Both the position numbers and the translations under genes were made by a program. From UBA5069 sp964560495 (GTDB lineage: Bacteria; Chloroflexota; Anaerolineae; Caldilineales; Caldilineaceae), in NCBI GenBank assembly GCA_964560495.1, contig CAZLMM010000007.1, positions 66,077 through 130,076 on the forward strand: DNA of 64,000 nt. Direction: 5' to 3'. Below are positions 9,157 to 18,859 of the stretch, piece by piece. The notes beneath the pieces were generated by a model, which saw only the letters and a program-made list of their open reading frames with translations, was not told where the DNA came from and did no database searches. Each line of letters opens with the position of its first letter. Within the stretch, counting starts at the first letter, position 1.

Positions 9157-10911
9157 ATGAGAGTTGACGCACGCCAAACCAACAGACAATATGACGTCGC
9201 CATCATCGGCAGCGGCATCGGCGGCTCCACCCTGGCCACCGTACTGGCGCGCCAGGGCTTGCGGGTGATCGTCTTCGAGGCCGGGTCGCATCCACGCTTC
9301 ACCATTGGCGAATCGATGATTCTGGAGACATCCGAAGTGATGCGCGCGTTGGCCGAATTCTACGACGTGCCCGAACTGGCCTATTACAGCTCCGAAAACT
9401 ATTACAACTTCATTGGCACCCAACACGGCGTCAAACGTCATTTCAGCTTCCTCCACCACACACCTGGCGAACCGCAAGACCCGCAGCGCAGTCTCCAGGC
9501 CGTCATTCCCAGACTGCCCTACGGACACGAAATCCACATCTATCGCCAGGACGCCGACGCCTTGCTCACTGCGCTGGCTGTGTCCTATGGCGCCACGGTT
9601 TTGCAGAACACTCCGGTCAAGGATGTGCAGATCGAGAACGACGGCGTGGAGATCGTCACAGACAAAGATACCCATTACCGCGCTGCCTATGTGGTGGATG
9701 CCAGCGGTATGCGCTCGCTGCTGGCCAACAAATTGGGCTGGCGTCACCGCGACCTCAAAGCGCACACGCGCACCATCTTCACCCACATGATCGACGTACC
9801 TTGCTATAACAACGTGGGCGCCTCGCGCGCAGCCTATGGACATCCTTTCCGCCTCTCGGAAGGCACGCTCCACCATATCTTTCGGGGCGGTTGGCTCTGG
9901 GTGATCCCCTTCAACAACCATCCGCGCGCTACCAATCCCTTGTGCAGCGTCGGGCTACAGCTTGACCCACGTCTCTACCCTTTGCAGCCAGAGCTTTCAC
10001 CCGAAGAAGAGTTTTTCGCCTTCATCCGCCAATTTCCAGACATCGAGCGCCAGTTCGCCACCGCTCGGGCCACACGCGCCTGGATGCGCACCGAGCGCCT
10101 CCAATACTCTGCGCAACATGCCGTCGGCGATCGCTTTGCGCTGTTGGCCCATGCCTTTGGCTTCATCGACCCGCTCTACTCGAAGGGATTGTATGTCACC
10201 CATATGAGCGTCATGCTTGCCGCTGATCTGATCTTGAAAGCGCACAAGACCGGCGACTATTCGGCAGAGGCCTTTGCACCGCTGGAAGCGCTCACCCACA
10301 GCTATGTGAACATGCATGATCGACTGGTGGCAAGCTCTTTCAAATCATGGAGCCATTTCAAATTGTGGCATGTCTATGCAGTATTGTGGCTGTTGGGCGC
10401 CTACCTGGAATATGTAAAACTGACGGTCACCCGCCTGCGCGCTGTCGATCGCGCCGATTACCTGGCCCAGGTGAGCGGGTTGCGGCTGGCCGGCGGCGGC
10501 TTCGAGCCATTCTTCGCCCTACAAGAGAGGATCGACGCGATCATCGATGCGGTCAATCCTGACGATGAGGCCGATGTAGAGCGCGCCGCAGCAGAGATCA
10601 GCTCTATCTTTGAATCATTTCAATGGCTTTCTTCCGCTTTTCGCGACCTGTTGCACGGCAAGAACCATTTGCCCAATAACAAACTGCGCGTCAACTTGCT
10701 GAACCGGACGGATGGCTTTTTGGGCGATGGCATTTATCGTGCGCATTTCTTCGGCAATTCGTCGACCATGGAGCTGCTGCAAAAAGCGGTGCGCGAGCAA
10801 GCGCGCTATTCGGTCTTCGCCTTGAACCGTCAGCGCCATACACGCGCTCGTCTGGCCAGTCAGACAGCAGCGGTTTCCTGGAAGATCGAACACGGGAACG
10901 TGATTCGTTGA
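9157..10911 (+). CDS. FAD-dependent halogenase-like / geranylgeranyl-reductase-fold oxidoreductase
   Basis: 584 aa from the ATG at 9157, chosen for AAGGA upstream and because the FAD fold starts there. It has the dinucleotide motif GSGIGG (18-23), the halogenase-type segment PRFTIGESMILETSE (46-60) and WLWVIP (246-251), matching the WxWxIP motif that keeps flavin halogenases from acting as monooxygenases. The halogenase lysine is not clear; VKRHF (92-96) is a candidate. The C-terminal 230 residues, rich in aromatic and hydrophobic segments, resemble no part I know. Halogenation versus desaturation or reduction is open. Confidence 0.75.
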   Translation: MRVDARQTNRQYDVAIIGSGIGGSTLATVLARQGLRVIVFEAGSHPRFTIGESMILETSEVMRALAEFYDVPELAYYSSENYYNFIGTQHGVKRHFSFLHHTPGEPQDPQRSLQAVIPRLPYGHEIHIYRQDADALLTALAVSYGATVLQNTPVKDVQIENDGVEIVTDKDTHYRAAYVVDASGMRSLLANKLGWRHRDLKAHTRTIFTHMIDVPCYNNVGASRAAYGHPFRLSEGTLHHIFRGGWLWVIPFNNHPRATNPLCSVGLQLDPRLYPLQPELSPEEEFFAFIRQFPDIERQFATARATRAWMRTERLQYSAQHAVGDRFALLAHAFGFIDPLYSKGLYVTHMSVMLAADLILKAHKTGDYSAEAFAPLEALTHSYVNMHDRLVASSFKSWSHFKLWHVYAVLWLLGAYLEYVKLTVTRLRAVDRADYLAQVSGLRLAGGGFEPFFALQERIDAIIDAVNPDDEADVERAAAEISSIFESFQWLSSAFRDLLHGKNHLPNNKLRVNLLNRTDGFLGDGIYRAHFFGNSSTMELLQKAVREQARYSVFALNRQRHTRARLASQTAAVSWKIEHGNVIR

Positions 10912-10918
10912 CAAGTTC

Positions 10919-12457
10919 CTAGCGACGCCAGGCAAACCACCGCCTGAAGAGTTTCGCCACCATGGGCGTGAGCCGGGTGCGGTTGTAGGCGTCGGCTACC
11001 TTGCGAATCGCCTCGGCCTCCGTGGGATAGGGATGGATGACCCCAGCCAGATGGCGCAGCCCCAATCCCCCGCTCATGGCGACTGTCACTTCACTGATCA
11101 ACTCGCCCGCGTGACGCCCCACAATCGTCGCGCCAAGAATTTTGTCGCTGCCTCGCCTGACATGTACTTTGACGAAGCCGTTCTCTTCACCGTCTGTACG
11201 CCCCCGGTCTGTTTCTGCAAGCGGCTGCGCAAAAGTATCAACTACGATGCCCGCCTTTTCGGCCTCCCAGTCATACATTCCTACATGGGCCACCTCTGGG
11301 TCCGTGTAGATGGCCCAAGGAATGATCAGGTCGCTCAACTTCTTCTTTGCGCCCGGGAACAGCGCATTCTGCAACACCATGCGCGCTGTGGCGTCCGCCG
11401 TGTGGGTAAACTGGAAGCGTGAGGCCACGTCGCCCGCCGCGTAGATATCGGGGTTGCTCGTGCGCAGCGTATCGTCCACCTCCACGCCGCGCTTGTCATA
11501 GACGACGCCGGCAGCTTCCAAGTCGAGCATCTCCAGGTTAGGCAAACGACCGGCAGCGACCAGAATTTCATCCACCATCAGCGTATAGGCCACATCGTTC
11601 AGCCTGTAGGTGATCTGTTTGGCCTCCCCCTGGCGCGACACTTGGTCGATCGCTGCGCCCAGGGCCAGGTTGATGCCCTCGGCCGCGAAGATGCAGCGAA
11701 TGACATTGGCTGCGTCTTCATCTTCGCGACCCAACAAGCGCGGAATGACATCGAAAATGGTCACCTCGCTGCCAAAGCGCCGAAAGGCCTGGGCGAGTTC
11801 TGCGCCAATGGGACCTGCGCCGATCACTGCCAGACGCGGCGGCAAGATGGTCAAATCCCACACTTTCTCATTGGTGAGATAGCCAATATCCGCCAGGCCA
11901 GGAATTGGCGGCGCCGCCGGTCGTGAGCCTGTGGCAATCACTGCCTTGCTGAAATGTAGGGTTTGCCCGTTCATGGCAATGGTGTTTTTGCCGGTGAACT
12001 TGGCGTCGCCCAAATACATATCGATGCCCAGCTTTGTCACCCGATGCACCGAGTCGTGCGCGCTGAGCTCAGCGCGCACGCGCCGCATCCGTTCCATCAC
12101 CTGGCCAAAGTCGACTCGCACGCCATCTACATAGACGCCCAATCGGTCTGCGCGAGCGATCTCACCCAGGGCTTTGGCCGAGCGAATGACCGTCTTGGAG
12201 GGAACGCAGCCCACATTGAGGCAGTCGCCGCCCAGATGATGTCGTTCGATGAGCGCCACCTTTGCACCCAAGCCGGCTGCGCCAATGGCCGCCACCAAAC
12301 CTGCCGAGCCGGCGCCAATGACAACCAGGTTGTATTTGCCAGTGGGTTGGGGATTGCGCCAATCCGGCGGGTGCACGTTGGCGATGAGACGTTGATTGGC
12401 GTCGCTCGCCGCAGTCTCGGTGGGCCGGTATCCAGTGAAATAGGTGAGGCGCTCCAT
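10919..12457 (-). CDS. Pyridine nucleotide-disulfide oxidoreductase, mercuric reductase/lipoamide dehydrogenase-like
   Basis: 512 aa flavoprotein. FAD site GAGSAG (about 48-53), redox-active disulfide CLNVGC (79-84), second nucleotide site GAGPIGAE, and the dimerisation-domain HPYPTEAE carrying the His-Glu pair. There is no N-terminal metal-binding domain and no C-terminal vicinal Cys pair, so detoxification of mercury as in classical MerA is doubtful. A roughly 40-residue leader precedes the fold. No merR or merT lies nearby. It is convergent with the halogenase-like gene (8 bp between ends). Confidence 0.88.
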   Translation of the reverse strand: MERLTYFTGYRPTETAASDANQRLIANVHPPDWRNPQPTGKYNLVVIGAGSAGLVAAIGAAGLGAKVALIERHHLGGDCLNVGCVPSKTVIRSAKALGEIARADRLGVYVDGVRVDFGQVMERMRRVRAELSAHDSVHRVTKLGIDMYLGDAKFTGKNTIAMNGQTLHFSKAVIATGSRPAAPPIPGLADIGYLTNEKVWDLTILPPRLAVIGAGPIGAELAQAFRRFGSEVTIFDVIPRLLGREDEDAANVIRCIFAAEGINLALGAAIDQVSRQGEAKQITYRLNDVAYTLMVDEILVAAGRLPNLEMLDLEAAGVVYDKRGVEVDDTLRTSNPDIYAAGDVASRFQFTHTADATARMVLQNALFPGAKKKLSDLIIPWAIYTDPEVAHVGMYDWEAEKAGIVVDTFAQPLAETDRGRTDGEENGFVKVHVRRGSDKILGATIVGRHAGELISEVTVAMSGGLGLRHLAGVIHPYPTEAEAIRKVADAYNRTRLTPMVAKLFRRWFAWRR

Positions 12458-12658
12458 GAATCGCTCCTTGCATATCTGGTAATCATTCCCAATGACGCCT
12501 GTCTGCGCAACGCATCCTTGCTCACACAGACGACGCGAGATGGGGTGTCCTTACCCTTGACGGCACGCGGACTCCTGGATGCTCCTGATCATCCAAAAGA
12601 GATTCGAGAAATCGCCGCAAAGAGGAGGGTAGTGGAAGGGTCGAGGGCAGACTGTTGG

Positions 12659-12958
12659 CTATAAACCTACGAATTCGAGAGAACGCAGCAGCGCCTCGAA
12701 CTCCTCGCGGCAGTCGGGGCACATTGCCAGATGGTGATGCACCAATGGCATGAGCGCCGCCGCGTCTTCTCCGCGGCGCACCCGCTCAGCGAAGAGATCG
12801 AGCAGCGCATAGACCTCATCACAGCCCAGTTCCTGGTCTTGCGTCTGGGCAATCATCGTGAGCGACGCGCGCACCTGGCGCACTACAGCAGGGTTCGGTG
12901 CAGCCGGTGTGGGTTTTTCGCGACTCCAAAGCAACTTCACGAACTTACGAATGTTCAT
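12659..12958 (-). CDS. Zinc-finger (zf-HC2) anti-sigma factor-like protein
   Basis: 99 aa with HHHLAMCPDC near residues 73-82, the HxxxCxxC part of the ZAS/zf-HC2 fold, in a helical context typical of the N-terminal domain of anti-sigma factors. No transmembrane segment is visible, so it would be a soluble, possibly redox- or zinc-responsive regulator. It lies 74 bp downstream of the sigma-factor gene on the same strand, which makes that sigma factor its probable partner. Confidence 0.75.
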   Translation of the reverse strand: MNIRKFVKLLWSREKPTPAAPNPAVVRQVRASLTMIAQTQDQELGCDEVYALLDLFAERVRRGEDAAALMPLVHHHLAMCPDCREEFEALLRSLEFVGL

Positions 12959-13032
12959 AACTCTTCAGATGCAAACCACAGTCGAACTCTTACATACAAT
13001 CTATTTGGCGAATCGCTTGCAGAGTGCCCGCG

Positions 13033-13653
13033 TCACAGACCATCGAACATGGACAAGAGATCTTTGGGCGTCATTCCTTCGCTCATCATTCGTTTCTGAA
13101 GGCGTTGACGGGCATCATGGAGCAATTTGTAGAGCGCATTGCGATTGGTGCCCATCCTTTCTGCCACCTCCTGCATGGGCATCCCACCCTGCATCACTGC
13201 CATCATCGCCGTCCGTTGGCGCTCGGTCAGCTCTTCGGCAATCATACGCTGAACAGTCGCCATCATCATTTGCGCGGCCGCTGCTTTTCCTGGGTCCATG
13301 GAGCGGTCCATGAGGACATTCGGCATTGCATCAGACGACTGACTGGCGGAGATCAAGTCTTCCAGCGATACATCACTCCAACGCCGCCGCCGCAACTCTG
13401 TGAGGGCCACATGGATGCAGACTTTTTGCGCCCAGGTGGTGAACTGTGCATCACCTCGATAGGAAGCCAGTTCGTGGAGGATTTTCACCAGGCCATCCTG
13501 CACGAAATCTTCCAGATCGCTTTGGGTGACATGATAGCTGGCCAGGGCATAACGCAGACCTCGCAGCAGCAATTCGCGGAGATCGACGAGGGCTGCATCG
13601 GGCGTCGGTCCACCCAGTTGCGCGCACCACTCCGCGTCGGTCCTCTTGCTCAT
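13033..13653 (-). CDS. ECF-type RNA polymerase sigma factor
   Basis: 206 aa from the ATG at 13653 (MSKRTDAEW); the frame is open further up but that part does not resemble the family. Region 2 is seen as DLEDFVQDGLVKIL with FTTWAQKVCIHVALTELRRRR, and region 4 as LTERQRTAMMAVMQGGMPMQEVAERMG with NRNALYKLLHDARQRLQ. It has no long C-terminal extension. The putative anti-sigma gene follows and the S9 peptidase gene precedes it by 46 bp, suggesting one operon. Confidence 0.9.
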   Translation of the reverse strand: MSKRTDAEWCAQLGGPTPDAALVDLRELLLRGLRYALASYHVTQSDLEDFVQDGLVKILHELASYRGDAQFTTWAQKVCIHVALTELRRRRWSDVSLEDLISASQSSDAMPNVLMDRSMDPGKAAAAQMMMATVQRMIAEELTERQRTAMMAVMQGGMPMQEVAERMGTNRNALYKLLHDARQRLQKRMMSEGMTPKDLLSMFDGL

Positions 13654-13699
13654 GGTTCCGCCAATCTGTCCCTGATGCGAGTGCTGCCCACAGGTCAAA

Positions 13700-15532
13700 T
13701 TACAAATTTCTGTGGAGAAAATCCCCCATGCGAGTAAAACTGTCGATGCGATTGGGTAGCTTGCTGAAGATGTGCCCCTCATCCGGGTAGTGAACGAACT
13801 CTACCACACCGCCAGCGGCTCGCAGGCGCTCCACCACCTGCTCGGACTCGTAGAGCGGCACGCGCGGGTCGTTGTCGCCGGCAAGCACTAGCAAAGGCGC
13901 CTTGATGCGCTCGATCTTGTGAATCGGCGAGATGCGCTCCAAGAATGCGCGGTTGCGCTCCAGGCTGCCGTATTCTGCCTCGCGGTTGGCGCGCCGCCAC
14001 GGCCCTGTGCGCTCCAGGAATGTCACCCAGTTGGCAATGCCCACCACGTCGATGCCGGCGGCGAACTCTTCCGGGTATTCGGTGAGCGCAGCCAGCGTCA
14101 TGAAGCCGCCATAGCTGCGGCCATAGACCGCAATGCGATTCCCGGCGATCTCTGGCCGCCGACGCAGCCATTCCAGCGCGTACCTCAGATCCGCCACACT
14201 GTCCATACGCAACTCCACGTCGTCGAGGGTCTTGTAACGACGACCATAGCCCGTGCTGCCGCGCACATTGGGCGCCAGGATGGCATAGCCTTGTTGCAGG
14301 AAATACTGGAACGAGATGTTGAAATCCGGGCGCAACTGGCTGGTCGGCCCGCCGTGAACGTAGAGAATACAGGGATAGCCGCCCGCCGGGGGTGGCTGCT
14401 GTGGCCGAAAATAGAGCGCAGGTATCGACCTGCCGTCGAAGGTCGTGTAGGAGACAGCCTCTGGCATGACGAACGCGCCCAGATCGACGCCAGCCCGGTT
14501 GCTAAAAGTCAACTGGCGGCACGAACCATCGACAACGCGCACACTCCAGGCGTCTGGGTTAGCGACCGGCGACTGGAAATCCAGAATCAGGAAAGTACTG
14601 CGCGCGTTGAAACGCAGGGTGCTGATCACCCCCGCGCCCAACTCGTCAACCATATGGCGCTGCCCGCTGCGCAGGTCAAGAAGATACAAACGGCTATAGC
14701 CATTTTCGTTAGCGGTATAACCGGCATGACGACCATCCAGGGCAATCGTCAGGAGTTCGAGCTCACCCTGACCTGGGTCGTCATCGGCTGTGAAGATCAC
14801 GCTCAGATCGCCCGTCTCAGAGTTCAGCTTACAGAGCGCGCCCCGGTCATGGGGTTGGTCGCTGAACAAGAAGACGCCGCTCATCGCCCATACAATCGAC
14901 CAATAGTTGGCTGGCGGCTTGCCCGCAGTCAGGCAACGCTCTTCGCCGCTCTTCAAATCGAGCAGATAAAGCTCCGCCACATTGGGTGAGACGTTGTCAA
15001 CGGAAAGCACGGAGCGGCCATCGGGCGACCAGGCAGCGATAGAGCGCAGTCCCTGGGACGCGCGCAACAGCTGGCTTTCGCCGCTGCGCACATCCATGCG
15101 GTATAGATCGAAATGCACCCCGTTGCGGGCGTTGCTCGAATAAACGATCTCCTGGCCGTCGCCGCTCCACGCACCAAAGATGTGGATGGCGTCGTCGTTC
15201 TGCGTCAGGCGCACCACATCATGGACATCGCGCTTCTGACTGTCAACCCCATAATTACTGATGCGGTAGAATTGCTGGCGTTCGTTGCCGCCTACGTCGC
15301 TCACGGCCAGCAGGTGGTGCGCGGCCGGCGCGCCATGCAGCTCCCACACCTTGTCGGGCAAGAAGGTGAGCTGGCGCGGCCAACGCAAATCCCCCTCGCC
15401 GTGCGTGACGACGCTCCACACCTGCCAGTTGCCGGTGATGTCCGAAAGAAAGGCGACGCGTCCACCTTCGGGCACAAGCACAGGATTGATCGCGCTGCGG
15501 ATATTGAGATAACGAGCAAAGTCGTGAGACAT
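13700..15532 (-). CDS. S9 family (prolyl oligopeptidase/acylaminoacyl-type) serine peptidase
   Basis: 610 aa. The first about 350 residues form a TolB/WD-like beta-propeller with repeated W-pDG- blades. The C-terminal alpha/beta-hydrolase domain carries the nucleophile in GRSYGGF, the acid in the GDNDPRVP loop and the His in DEGHIF. No signal peptide is visible, so it is probably cytoplasmic and degrades short peptides or acyl-peptides. The ATG at 15532 is preceded by GAGGAGAA. It heads the strand leading into the sigma/anti-sigma pair. Confidence 0.92.
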   Translation of the reverse strand: MSHDFARYLNIRSAINPVLVPEGGRVAFLSDITGNWQVWSVVTHGEGDLRWPRQLTFLPDKVWELHGAPAAHHLLAVSDVGGNERQQFYRISNYGVDSQKRDVHDVVRLTQNDDAIHIFGAWSGDGQEIVYSSNARNGVHFDLYRMDVRSGESQLLRASQGLRSIAAWSPDGRSVLSVDNVSPNVAELYLLDLKSGEERCLTAGKPPANYWSIVWAMSGVFLFSDQPHDRGALCKLNSETGDLSVIFTADDDPGQGELELLTIALDGRHAGYTANENGYSRLYLLDLRSGQRHMVDELGAGVISTLRFNARSTFLILDFQSPVANPDAWSVRVVDGSCRQLTFSNRAGVDLGAFVMPEAVSYTTFDGRSIPALYFRPQQPPPAGGYPCILYVHGGPTSQLRPDFNISFQYFLQQGYAILAPNVRGSTGYGRRYKTLDDVELRMDSVADLRYALEWLRRRPEIAGNRIAVYGRSYGGFMTLAALTEYPEEFAAGIDVVGIANWVTFLERTGPWRRANREAEYGSLERNRAFLERISPIHKIERIKAPLLVLAGDNDPRVPLYESEQVVERLRAAGGVVEFVHYPDEGHIFSKLPNRIDSFTRMGDFLHRNL

Positions 15533-15596
15533 AGAGGCGTTCTCCTCGAATCAGGGTTGTCAGGCTTGCAGCATGGCCTATTTACTTAATACTTAA

Positions 15597-15630
15597 CCAT
15601 TCACAATTCACCGTTTACCATTCACCGTTT
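15597..15630. repeat. Intergenic CATTCAC/AATTCAC short-unit repeat
   Basis: The stretch contains CCATTCACAATTCACC followed by GTTTACCATTCACCGTTT, 7-10-nt units varying around CAyTyAC. It lies at the 3' end of the glycosyltransferase gene and overlaps its last codons. It is the same family as the tandem copies at 36150-36177 (inverted) and the stretch at 1480-1517. Confidence 0.5.
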
Positions 15631-16773
15631 CGAGCGGGCGGCTTGCTCAAGCACGGCCAACGTTTTCTGAGCCGCGTCTTGCCACGAAAAACGCTTGACA
15701 TTCTCATGGCCGGCCGCAATGAGCCGCTGACGCAATTCTTCGTCGCGGCTGAGGCGCAGCATCGCGTCGGCGATGGCGTCGATATCTGTGGGATCTACCA
15801 ACAACGCGGCGTCTCCGGCAACCTCGGGCAAAGAAGAATTGTTGGCAGTCATGACAGGAATCCCGGCGTATTGCGCCTCTAAGACGGGCAGGCCAAAACC
15901 TTCCAGCAAGGAAGGATAACAGAACAGGCGCGCGCCCTGCAACAATGCAGCCAGGTCAGCATCGGCAAGATAGCCGGTGAAATGAATACGATCCGCTAAT
16001 CCGGTTTGCGCCGCACACCTGAAGATGCTGTCGCTGAGCCATCCTACTGCGCCGGCCAAAACCAGGTCGAATTCTACCCGCTGTTGGTCGCACAATCGGG
16101 CGAAGGCCATGATCAATCGCTCCAGGTTCTTGCGCGGCTGAATCGAGCCAACGTATAACGCGTATGGACGCAGCAAACCACAGGCTGTCTGGGCGGCTTC
16201 AATCTCAATTGGCGATGGCGCTGTCCGGGGCGACGCTGCTTCGTAGATCACGGCGATTTTCTCTGGCGTTGCGCCGTAGAAAAGAGTCAGATCGCGGCCA
16301 GTCGCCTGGCTCACCGCAATCAGGCGCCGCGCGGCATGGACAGCCCAGCGCGTGCTCAGCTCCAGATAGAGCCGCTGGCCGATCGTATGGGCGTGGGGAA
16401 AACGACGATGACCCAAGTCATGGATCGTGACGACGGCTGGCGGGAGGCGCCCCGGCGGCCAAACGAAGGGTAGAACGTGGGCAGGCACAAAAAGAACGTC
16501 AGGCGAATGTTGCGTCACCTCCTGGGCGAGACTGCGGTGCGTCCACATGCGGCGCGCGGGCAACACCACCACGCGGTGGGGCGGCGCCGGCTGACCGCCC
16601 GGCGCACCCGTGTCGAGGAACAGATCTGGCGGCAGTCCATGGGTGTACAGCCGCCACTCGTGCGTCAGCGCCCGGTCAAGACGCAGAAGGTGACGAATGA
16701 TTTCCAAGGAGTATCTTTCTGTCCCTGTGCGCTGAGCGCGTATGGCGCGAGATGCATCGACCCCAATGATCAT
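15622..16773 (-). CDS. Glycosyltransferase family 4 (GT-B fold)
   Basis: 383 aa from the ATG at 16773 (MIIGVDASRA), where the GT4 N-terminal fold begins; the open frame upstream is unlike the family. Features are GTERYSLE in the acceptor domain, VGSIQPRKNLERLI at the inter-domain strand, and EGFGLPVLEAQYAG with the second Glu of the EX7E motif. It should transfer a sugar from a nucleotide donor to a glycan or lipid acceptor; donor and acceptor are unknown. There are no clustered polysaccharide genes. Confidence 0.9.
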   Translation of the reverse strand: MIIGVDASRAIRAQRTGTERYSLEIIRHLLRLDRALTHEWRLYTHGLPPDLFLDTGAPGGQPAPPHRVVVLPARRMWTHRSLAQEVTQHSPDVLFVPAHVLPFVWPPGRLPPAVVTIHDLGHRRFPHAHTIGQRLYLELSTRWAVHAARRLIAVSQATGRDLTLFYGATPEKIAVIYEAASPRTAPSPIEIEAAQTACGLLRPYALYVGSIQPRKNLERLIMAFARLCDQQRVEFDLVLAGAVGWLSDSIFRCAAQTGLADRIHFTGYLADADLAALLQGARLFCYPSLLEGFGLPVLEAQYAGIPVMTANNSSLPEVAGDAALLVDPTDIDAIADAMLRLSRDEELRQRLIAAGHENVKRFSWQDAAQKTLAVLEQAARSKR

Positions 16774-17017
16774 TTCAGGAACTCTCGCCGGTTGCGTTGG
16801 GCAACAGAAAGGAAATTGGATAATTGGGGCGTAGAATGGATGAATTGTTGACGCACACCGGACATTGTTTTCATGAAAGACATCTATGTGTATACTATCA
16901 GGCGGTGTAGGTGTAGTCAAACAGTGTCGGACTATTGAGTACCTCCCAGAGTTGCAGGTGTTCCTGGACGTGTGGTGAGCGGCAAATTCACTTCCTCTGA
17001 CACAGATCGAAAGCGAC

Positions 17018-17362
17018 ATGTTCACGTTGGCCGACGTCTTGATCGATGGGTTATGGGTGGCTGGGCTGGCAGCCCTGGTCGCTACCCTTAGTTATATTGG
17101 GTGGTATCGTCAGCAGCAGGGCTGGAGTTGGCCTGTAGCTTTTCGGATGCCGCGTCTCCTGACGCCCTTCTGCCTGAGCCTCACCCTCTTTTGCATCGGC
17201 ATGGCGCTGAACGGTCGCATGTCTACTTCCCCTGCGCCGCTTTGGGAAAGCATCGCTTGGAGCATACTGATTGTGCTCTTTGCGTTTTTCTCGCTTGCCT
17301 ATTGGATGGCAGGCGCCCGGCGCGGCTGGGATACGCCAATCCAAGGAGAAAATCGTTCATGA
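17018..17362 (+). CDS. Small three-TM membrane protein, unknown function
   Basis: 114 aa with three hydrophobic segments (about 12-28, 47-64, 78-97) and charged loops. No family recognised. Its stop overlaps the ATG of the SH3 protein (ATGA at 17359-17362), so the two are probably translationally coupled and may act together at the membrane. A TATACT box at 16891-16896 with a weak upstream hexamer may drive both genes. Confidence 0.7.
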   Translation: MFTLADVLIDGLWVAGLAALVATLSYIGWYRQQQGWSWPVAFRMPRLLTPFCLSLTLFCIGMALNGRMSTSPAPLWESIAWSILIVLFAFFSLAYWMAGARRGWDTPIQGENRS

Positions 17363-18774
17363 CCCAACAGCAAATCCCCAATCAGTGGCAACTAGACGAT
17401 ACTGGCAAAACGCAGGATCGCTGGACGCTTCAGGAAAACGACCAAGTGTTACCTGCTCACCTTCAATTGCAGCCCGAAACAGGCGCTAGCGCGTCCACGT
17501 GGCAGCCGATTGACTATCAAACGCCAAAGCCGCGGCGGCAGCAGCGCGGTGGCTGGGTCGTTGGCGTGCTCGTCATCCTGGCGCTGATCGCGGTTGGCGC
17601 CTACCTGACATGGTTCTACATGAACCAGCTCGATGCGGGCGTTGCCCAGCCGCCGCCAGGCGCGGTCACACCCGAAACGCAGCCGCCGACCGGAGGCGAA
17701 CCCGCAGTCGTGATCGCGCAGACCGCGACAGAAGAACCAACGTCAACACCCGTGCAGGAGCCGACCGCAACCTTCACGCCCGAACCCACATCTACGCCCG
17801 CACCGCCGCCCGTAGAAATGCGCGAGGCGTTAGTGAATTCCCCCTACGGGGTCAATCTGCGAAGCGCCCCCGCGGCGAGTGGAGAGCCTCTCAAGCTGCT
17901 CGACAACAACACACAGGTCTTGATCATCGGCGGCCCGGTGACCGACGCCGACGGCAGCGAGTGGTGGCAGGCGGCGGTCGAGCCGGGCGTTCAAGGCTGG
18001 GTCGTCGGCGAGTTCATGACGCTCTCTGTCCGCCAGGTTGCCCTTGAGGAATGGATCGCACGCTTGCGCGCCATGGGCATCGAGCCGACGCCCACCCCAG
18101 AGCCTGTGGCTCCAACCAGTGAAATTGCTTCAACTGCACCCCTCACTGACTCAGCCGGCGCGACCGACATGAACCAACTTGGCGACCTGACCGCCGATAT
18201 CGGCGTGACCGCCATCATCAGCGCCGCAGCCGGCCTCAATGCGCGCGAGTTGCCCGCCGACGAGGCGCCCGTAATCACACTGCTCGCCAACAACGCGTCG
18301 CTGGCAGTCGCCGCTGTCTCCGACGATGGGCAGTGGCTGCAAGTGCGGCTGCCAGAGGGTGGATTGGGCTGGGTGTCACGCGCCTTTGTCAATGTGATCG
18401 GAGACCTTGCTGGCCTACAAGCCGGCGCCGAGACGGCTCCCAGCCTGCCTATCACCTCAACAACGAGCCTGACGGCTACTGCGCCGCTCACCACAAGCGT
18501 GACGCCGTCCACCACGCCATCTATTACGCCAACTGCAACGACCACGGGCGCCGCGATCGTGACTTTTGTCACCGGCGTCAACGCGCGGCCTGCGCCGTCG
18601 ACCGAAGCAGCCGGCCTGCGACTGTTGGAGTGGAATTCCACCGTGCCAGCCATCGGGCGCACGGCGGACAACGCCTGGGTAAAAGTCGTGCTGAGCGATG
18701 GCAACCCGGCCTGGGTGGCAGCCAGCGCGGTCAGCGTCACGCCGGAGATCGGCGCGCTGCCGGTGACGGATTGA
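17359..18774 (+). CDS. Membrane-anchored protein with three bacterial SH3 domains
   Basis: 471 aa. A cytoplasmic proline-rich N-terminus of about 60 residues, then one TM helix (about 64-86, GGWVVGVLVILALIAVGAYL), then an extracytoplasmic part. Three SH3_3-like domains are separated by Thr/Pro-rich linkers and each shows the family pattern NlR/NaR-p..s..., W.qv and GWV. The first starts with GVNLRSAPAASGEPL, the second with GLNARELPADEAPV, the third with GVNARPAPSTEAAG. Such domains usually bind cell-wall or envelope glycans or peptides. ATG overlaps the previous stop. Confidence 0.85.
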   Translation: MTQQQIPNQWQLDDTGKTQDRWTLQENDQVLPAHLQLQPETGASASTWQPIDYQTPKPRRQQRGGWVVGVLVILALIAVGAYLTWFYMNQLDAGVAQPPPGAVTPETQPPTGGEPAVVIAQTATEEPTSTPVQEPTATFTPEPTSTPAPPPVEMREALVNSPYGVNLRSAPAASGEPLKLLDNNTQVLIIGGPVTDADGSEWWQAAVEPGVQGWVVGEFMTLSVRQVALEEWIARLRAMGIEPTPTPEPVAPTSEIASTAPLTDSAGATDMNQLGDLTADIGVTAIISAAAGLNARELPADEAPVITLLANNASLAVAAVSDDGQWLQVRLPEGGLGWVSRAFVNVIGDLAGLQAGAETAPSLPITSTTSLTATAPLTTSVTPSTTPSITPTATTTGAAIVTFVTGVNARPAPSTEAAGLRLLEWNSTVPAIGRTADNAWVKVVLSDGNPAWVAASAVSVTPEIGALPVTD

Positions 18775-18859
18775 CGAGCGGAGGTCTGCGAGTTACAGTT
18801 TGCGGCGATTCAGCCAGGAGTTGCAGAGAGGCTGACCCTTTGGAACTTGTGTCTATACA

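Noticed and set aside
10919..12457. True mercuric reductase (merA)
   Set aside because: The CLNVGC disulfide is shared by the whole family, but the C-terminal vicinal cysteines and other mer genes are missing.
13919..14989. 356-codon open frame on the plus strand
   Set aside because: Antisense to the S9 peptidase propeller domain; no motifs.
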